Part shown: positions 62,335 through 64,000 of the stretch, in pieces
Layout: every line of letters starts with the position of its first letter
Position numbering within the stretch: the first letter of the stretch is position 1
NCBI RefSeq assembly: GCF_013085465.1
Contig: NZ_CP049838.1
Coordinates: 2,418,001 to 2,482,000 of the forward strand
DNA: 64,000 nt
Source of the DNA: Streptomyces asoensis
GTDB lineage: Bacteria > Actinomycetota > Actinomycetes > Streptomycetales > Streptomycetaceae
Reading direction: 5' to 3'
Program-made: the position numbers and the translations under genes
Notes under the pieces: generated by a model
The model's input: only the letters and a program-made list of their open reading frames with translations
Told to the model about the DNA's origin: nothing
Database searches by the model: none

Positions 62335-63978
62335 ATGGACAGCCGCACGGACCACCGATTCGACAGCCAGAGCGCCGGCATCACCGTGCGACGCGCGCTG
62401 GAGCTGCCCGGCCTGCGCAGCGGGCTCCCCGAGATCCTCGCGGGCGCCGACCGGCTGGGCCGCACGGTGCGCTGGGTGCACGCGGGCGAGGTCCCGAACA
62501 TCGCCTCGCTGCTCAAGGGCGGCGAGCTGCTGCTGACCACGGGCTACGGCCTCGGCACCCGTCCGGCCGAGCAGCGGGCGTTCGTCCGCACCCTGGCCGA
62601 GCGGGGCATCGCGGCCCTGGTGATCGAGCTGGGCCCGCGCTTCACCCGGCTGCCCGCGGCCCTGGTCGAGACGGCGCGCGCGACCGGGCTCCCCCTGGTC
62701 CAGCTGCACCGCGAGGTGCCGTTCGTGACGGTCACGGAGGAGATCCACACCGAGATCGTCAACGGGCACTACGCCCTGCTCCAGCAGGCCGAGGAAGTGC
62801 ACCGGCGCTGTACCGAAGCGCTGCTCGGCGGGGGCGGGATACCGCAGGTCCTGGGGATCCTGGCGGACTTCAGCGGCAACCCCGTCTTCCTGGAGACGAC
62901 CGAGGGCCAGCTCCTGTACGCCGCCGGCGCCGGGCCCGAGGGCGCGGACCCGCTCCAGGTGTGGGAGGGCCTGCGCGGGCCGCACAAGGAGGCGCCGCCG
63001 CCCGCGGGCTCGGTGCTGGTGGACGTGCCCGGGGGCGGGCCGGGGGCGGGTTCGGTACGCGCCCGGCTCGTGCTGCTGCCCGTGCGCGCCCCGCTCGCAC
63101 CGGTGCACCGGATCGCCGCCGAACGCGCGGCCGGGATCCTGGCCGTGGTGCTGATGCAGGCCCGCCAGGAGGAGGAGCTGGCGGCACGCGGCCGGGGCGA
63201 CTTCCTCACCGACCTCGCCGAGGGCCGGATCGCCGCCGAGGACGCTCCGGCGCAGGCGCGCGTCCTCGGCTTCAAGCCCGGCGCCAGTCCGCTGCTCCCC
63301 GTCGTCATGCGGCTGGGCGACGGCCTCTCCCCCGGCGGGGGCTGGGCGGTGCTGGCGCGGGCGGTCGCCGAGGAGCTCGCGTCGGTGGGTGTGCCCGTGC
63401 TGCTGGGCGTGCGGCCGGTGGAGGGCCGGGTGCCGTTGCTGCTGGGCCTGCGGTCGGAGTCGGAGCGGTCGGCGGTGGCGGACCGGGTCGCGGCGGCACT
63501 GCGGGCCGGGGTGGAACGGGCCGGGATGCAGCGGCCGGGGGCCCAGCCGCCGGTGGTGGTGGTCGGGGTGGCGGGCGGCTGGGCGGCCGCCTCGGCGGGC
63601 CTCAGACACGCGGCGGAGACGGCGACCGCCGCGCAGGGCCTGTCGGACCGCCCCTGGTACGACGCCCGCCGCCTGGACATCGACCTCCTGTTGTGGCGGC
63701 TGCGCGACCACCCCGACCTGGCGGCCTTCGTGGACCGCGCGATCGGCCCGGTCCGCGACCACGACCACCGCTCCAAGCCGCCCCTGCTGCCCACCCTGGA
63801 GACCTACCTCGCGCACGCCGGCCGCAAGGCGGAGACGGCCCGCGAGCTGCATCTGAACCGCCAGACGCTGTACAACCGCCTCGCCCGCATCGGCGAGTTG
63901 CTCGGCACCGACCTCGACGACCCGCAGACGGTCCTGGCGTTGAGCCTGGCGCTGCGGGCGCGGCGGCACGTGGCGTAG
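62335..63978 (+). CDS. PucR family transcriptional regulator
   Basis: A 547-residue regulator. The N-terminal PucR ligand-binding domain is TVRRALELPGLRSGLPEILAGADRLGRTVRWVHAGEVPNIASLLKGGELLLTTGYGL. A GGDEF-like central region follows. The C-terminal PucR helix-turn-helix is LETYLAHAGRKAETARELHLNRQTLYNRLARIGELLGTDLDDPQTVLALSLALRARR. The family activates purine, GABA, polyamine or aromatic catabolism genes. The likely target lies immediately downstream on the minus strand. The start at 62335 fits a leaderless transcript. Confidence 0.92.
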   Translation: MDSRTDHRFDSQSAGITVRRALELPGLRSGLPEILAGADRLGRTVRWVHAGEVPNIASLLKGGELLLTTGYGLGTRPAEQRAFVRTLAERGIAALVIELGPRFTRLPAALVETARATGLPLVQLHREVPFVTVTEEIHTEIVNGHYALLQQAEEVHRRCTEALLGGGGIPQVLGILADFSGNPVFLETTEGQLLYAAGAGPEGADPLQVWEGLRGPHKEAPPPAGSVLVDVPGGGPGAGSVRARLVLLPVRAPLAPVHRIAAERAAGILAVVLMQARQEEELAARGRGDFLTDLAEGRIAAEDAPAQARVLGFKPGASPLLPVVMRLGDGLSPGGGWAVLARAVAEELASVGVPVLLGVRPVEGRVPLLLGLRSESERSAVADRVAAALRAGVERAGMQRPGAQPPVVVVGVAGGWAAASAGLRHAAETATAAQGLSDRPWYDARRLDIDLLLWRLRDHPDLAAFVDRAIGPVRDHDHRSKPPLLPTLETYLAHAGRKAETARELHLNRQTLYNRLARIGELLGTDLDDPQTVLALSLALRARRHVA

Positions 63979-63981
63979 GGC

Positions 63982-64000
63982 TCAGATCATCGGCTGGAGC
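63982..64000 (-). CDS. Possible C-terminal end of a minus-strand gene
   Basis: Six codons before the window edge read LQPMI then TGA at 63984-63982, convergent to the PucR gene. PucR regulators are often paired with an aminotransferase, but there is too little sequence to judge. Confidence 0.25.

Overview
This 64 kb window is high-GC chromosomal DNA (roughly 72% GC by eye, with strong G/C bias at third codon positions). The gene set is that of a Streptomyces or very close relative: streptogrisin-type proteases, a SepF-like division protein, a CvnD-type small GTPase, an LAXTG-anchored polysaccharide monooxygenase, an Rpf/LysM muralytic enzyme, an adjacent dnaE2 and Y-family polymerase pair, and a parA-scpA-scpB cluster. 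From memory the order resembles the S. coelicolor SCO17xx core region. That is recollection, not a search result. I see no rRNA, tRNA, CRISPR, prophage or transposase. The window reads as chromosome core with a few accessory or decaying patches.

Layout. 0-6.6 kb: end of a family-2 glycosyltransferase coupled to a polysaccharide deacetylase, an AAA ATPase, a DUF72 protein, a GntR regulator diverging from a tandem GNAT protein, a DUF402 protein, a methyltransferase, a 44-residue ORF and a second GNAT. 6.7-9.8 kb: cell-wall-anchored AA10 monooxygenase, secreted lipase, and a MarR/cupin divergent pair with two near-perfect operators. 9.85-14.5 kb: dnaE2 plus a degenerate Y-family polymerase, translationally coupled, under LexA-box-like sites. 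14.6-18 kb: two streptogrisin-like proteases flanking an SPFH protein. 18.1-23.6 kb: an FAD/NAD(P) protein, two flavin monooxygenases of the sulfur-scavenging type, a decayed DUF1684 gene, and a divergent short Cys-ending leader peptide with no gene behind it.

23.6-36.4 kb: CvnD-like GTPase, a DUF5685-like protein with an extreme cysteine tail, a SepF-like protein, glutaryl-CoA-dehydrogenase-like enzyme, DHA2 exporter, a PIG-V-like mannosyltransferase and a PAP2 phosphatase (both with leaderless-type promoters), an I78-type inhibitor, a solitary cytochrome oxidase subunit I overlapping a WYL regulator tail to tail, and an Rpf protein. 36.7-46.3 kb: two conserved hypotheticals, the tightly packed aroH-tyrA-cmk-plsC-der run, a membrane redox group (DUF6529-like plus Rieske lipoprotein), and an NrtR/ADP-ribosylglycohydrolase pair with its own operator.

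46.3-64 kb: parA, a ribbon-helix-helix-like protein, scpA, scpB and rluB form one chain of overlapping genes (chromosome segregation and condensation coupled to rRNA modification). They are followed by alanine dehydrogenase, an NB-ARC/TPR protein, ADP-ribose pyrophosphatase, CTP synthase, a GH15 trehalase/glucoamylase-like enzyme, a BBE oxidoreductase, an F420-type LLM oxidoreductase and a PucR regulator. Recurrent architecture: many operon junctions use 4-nt ATGA/GTGA overlaps, and at least five genes have a -10 hexamer 6-8 nt before the start codon, which predicts leaderless transcripts.
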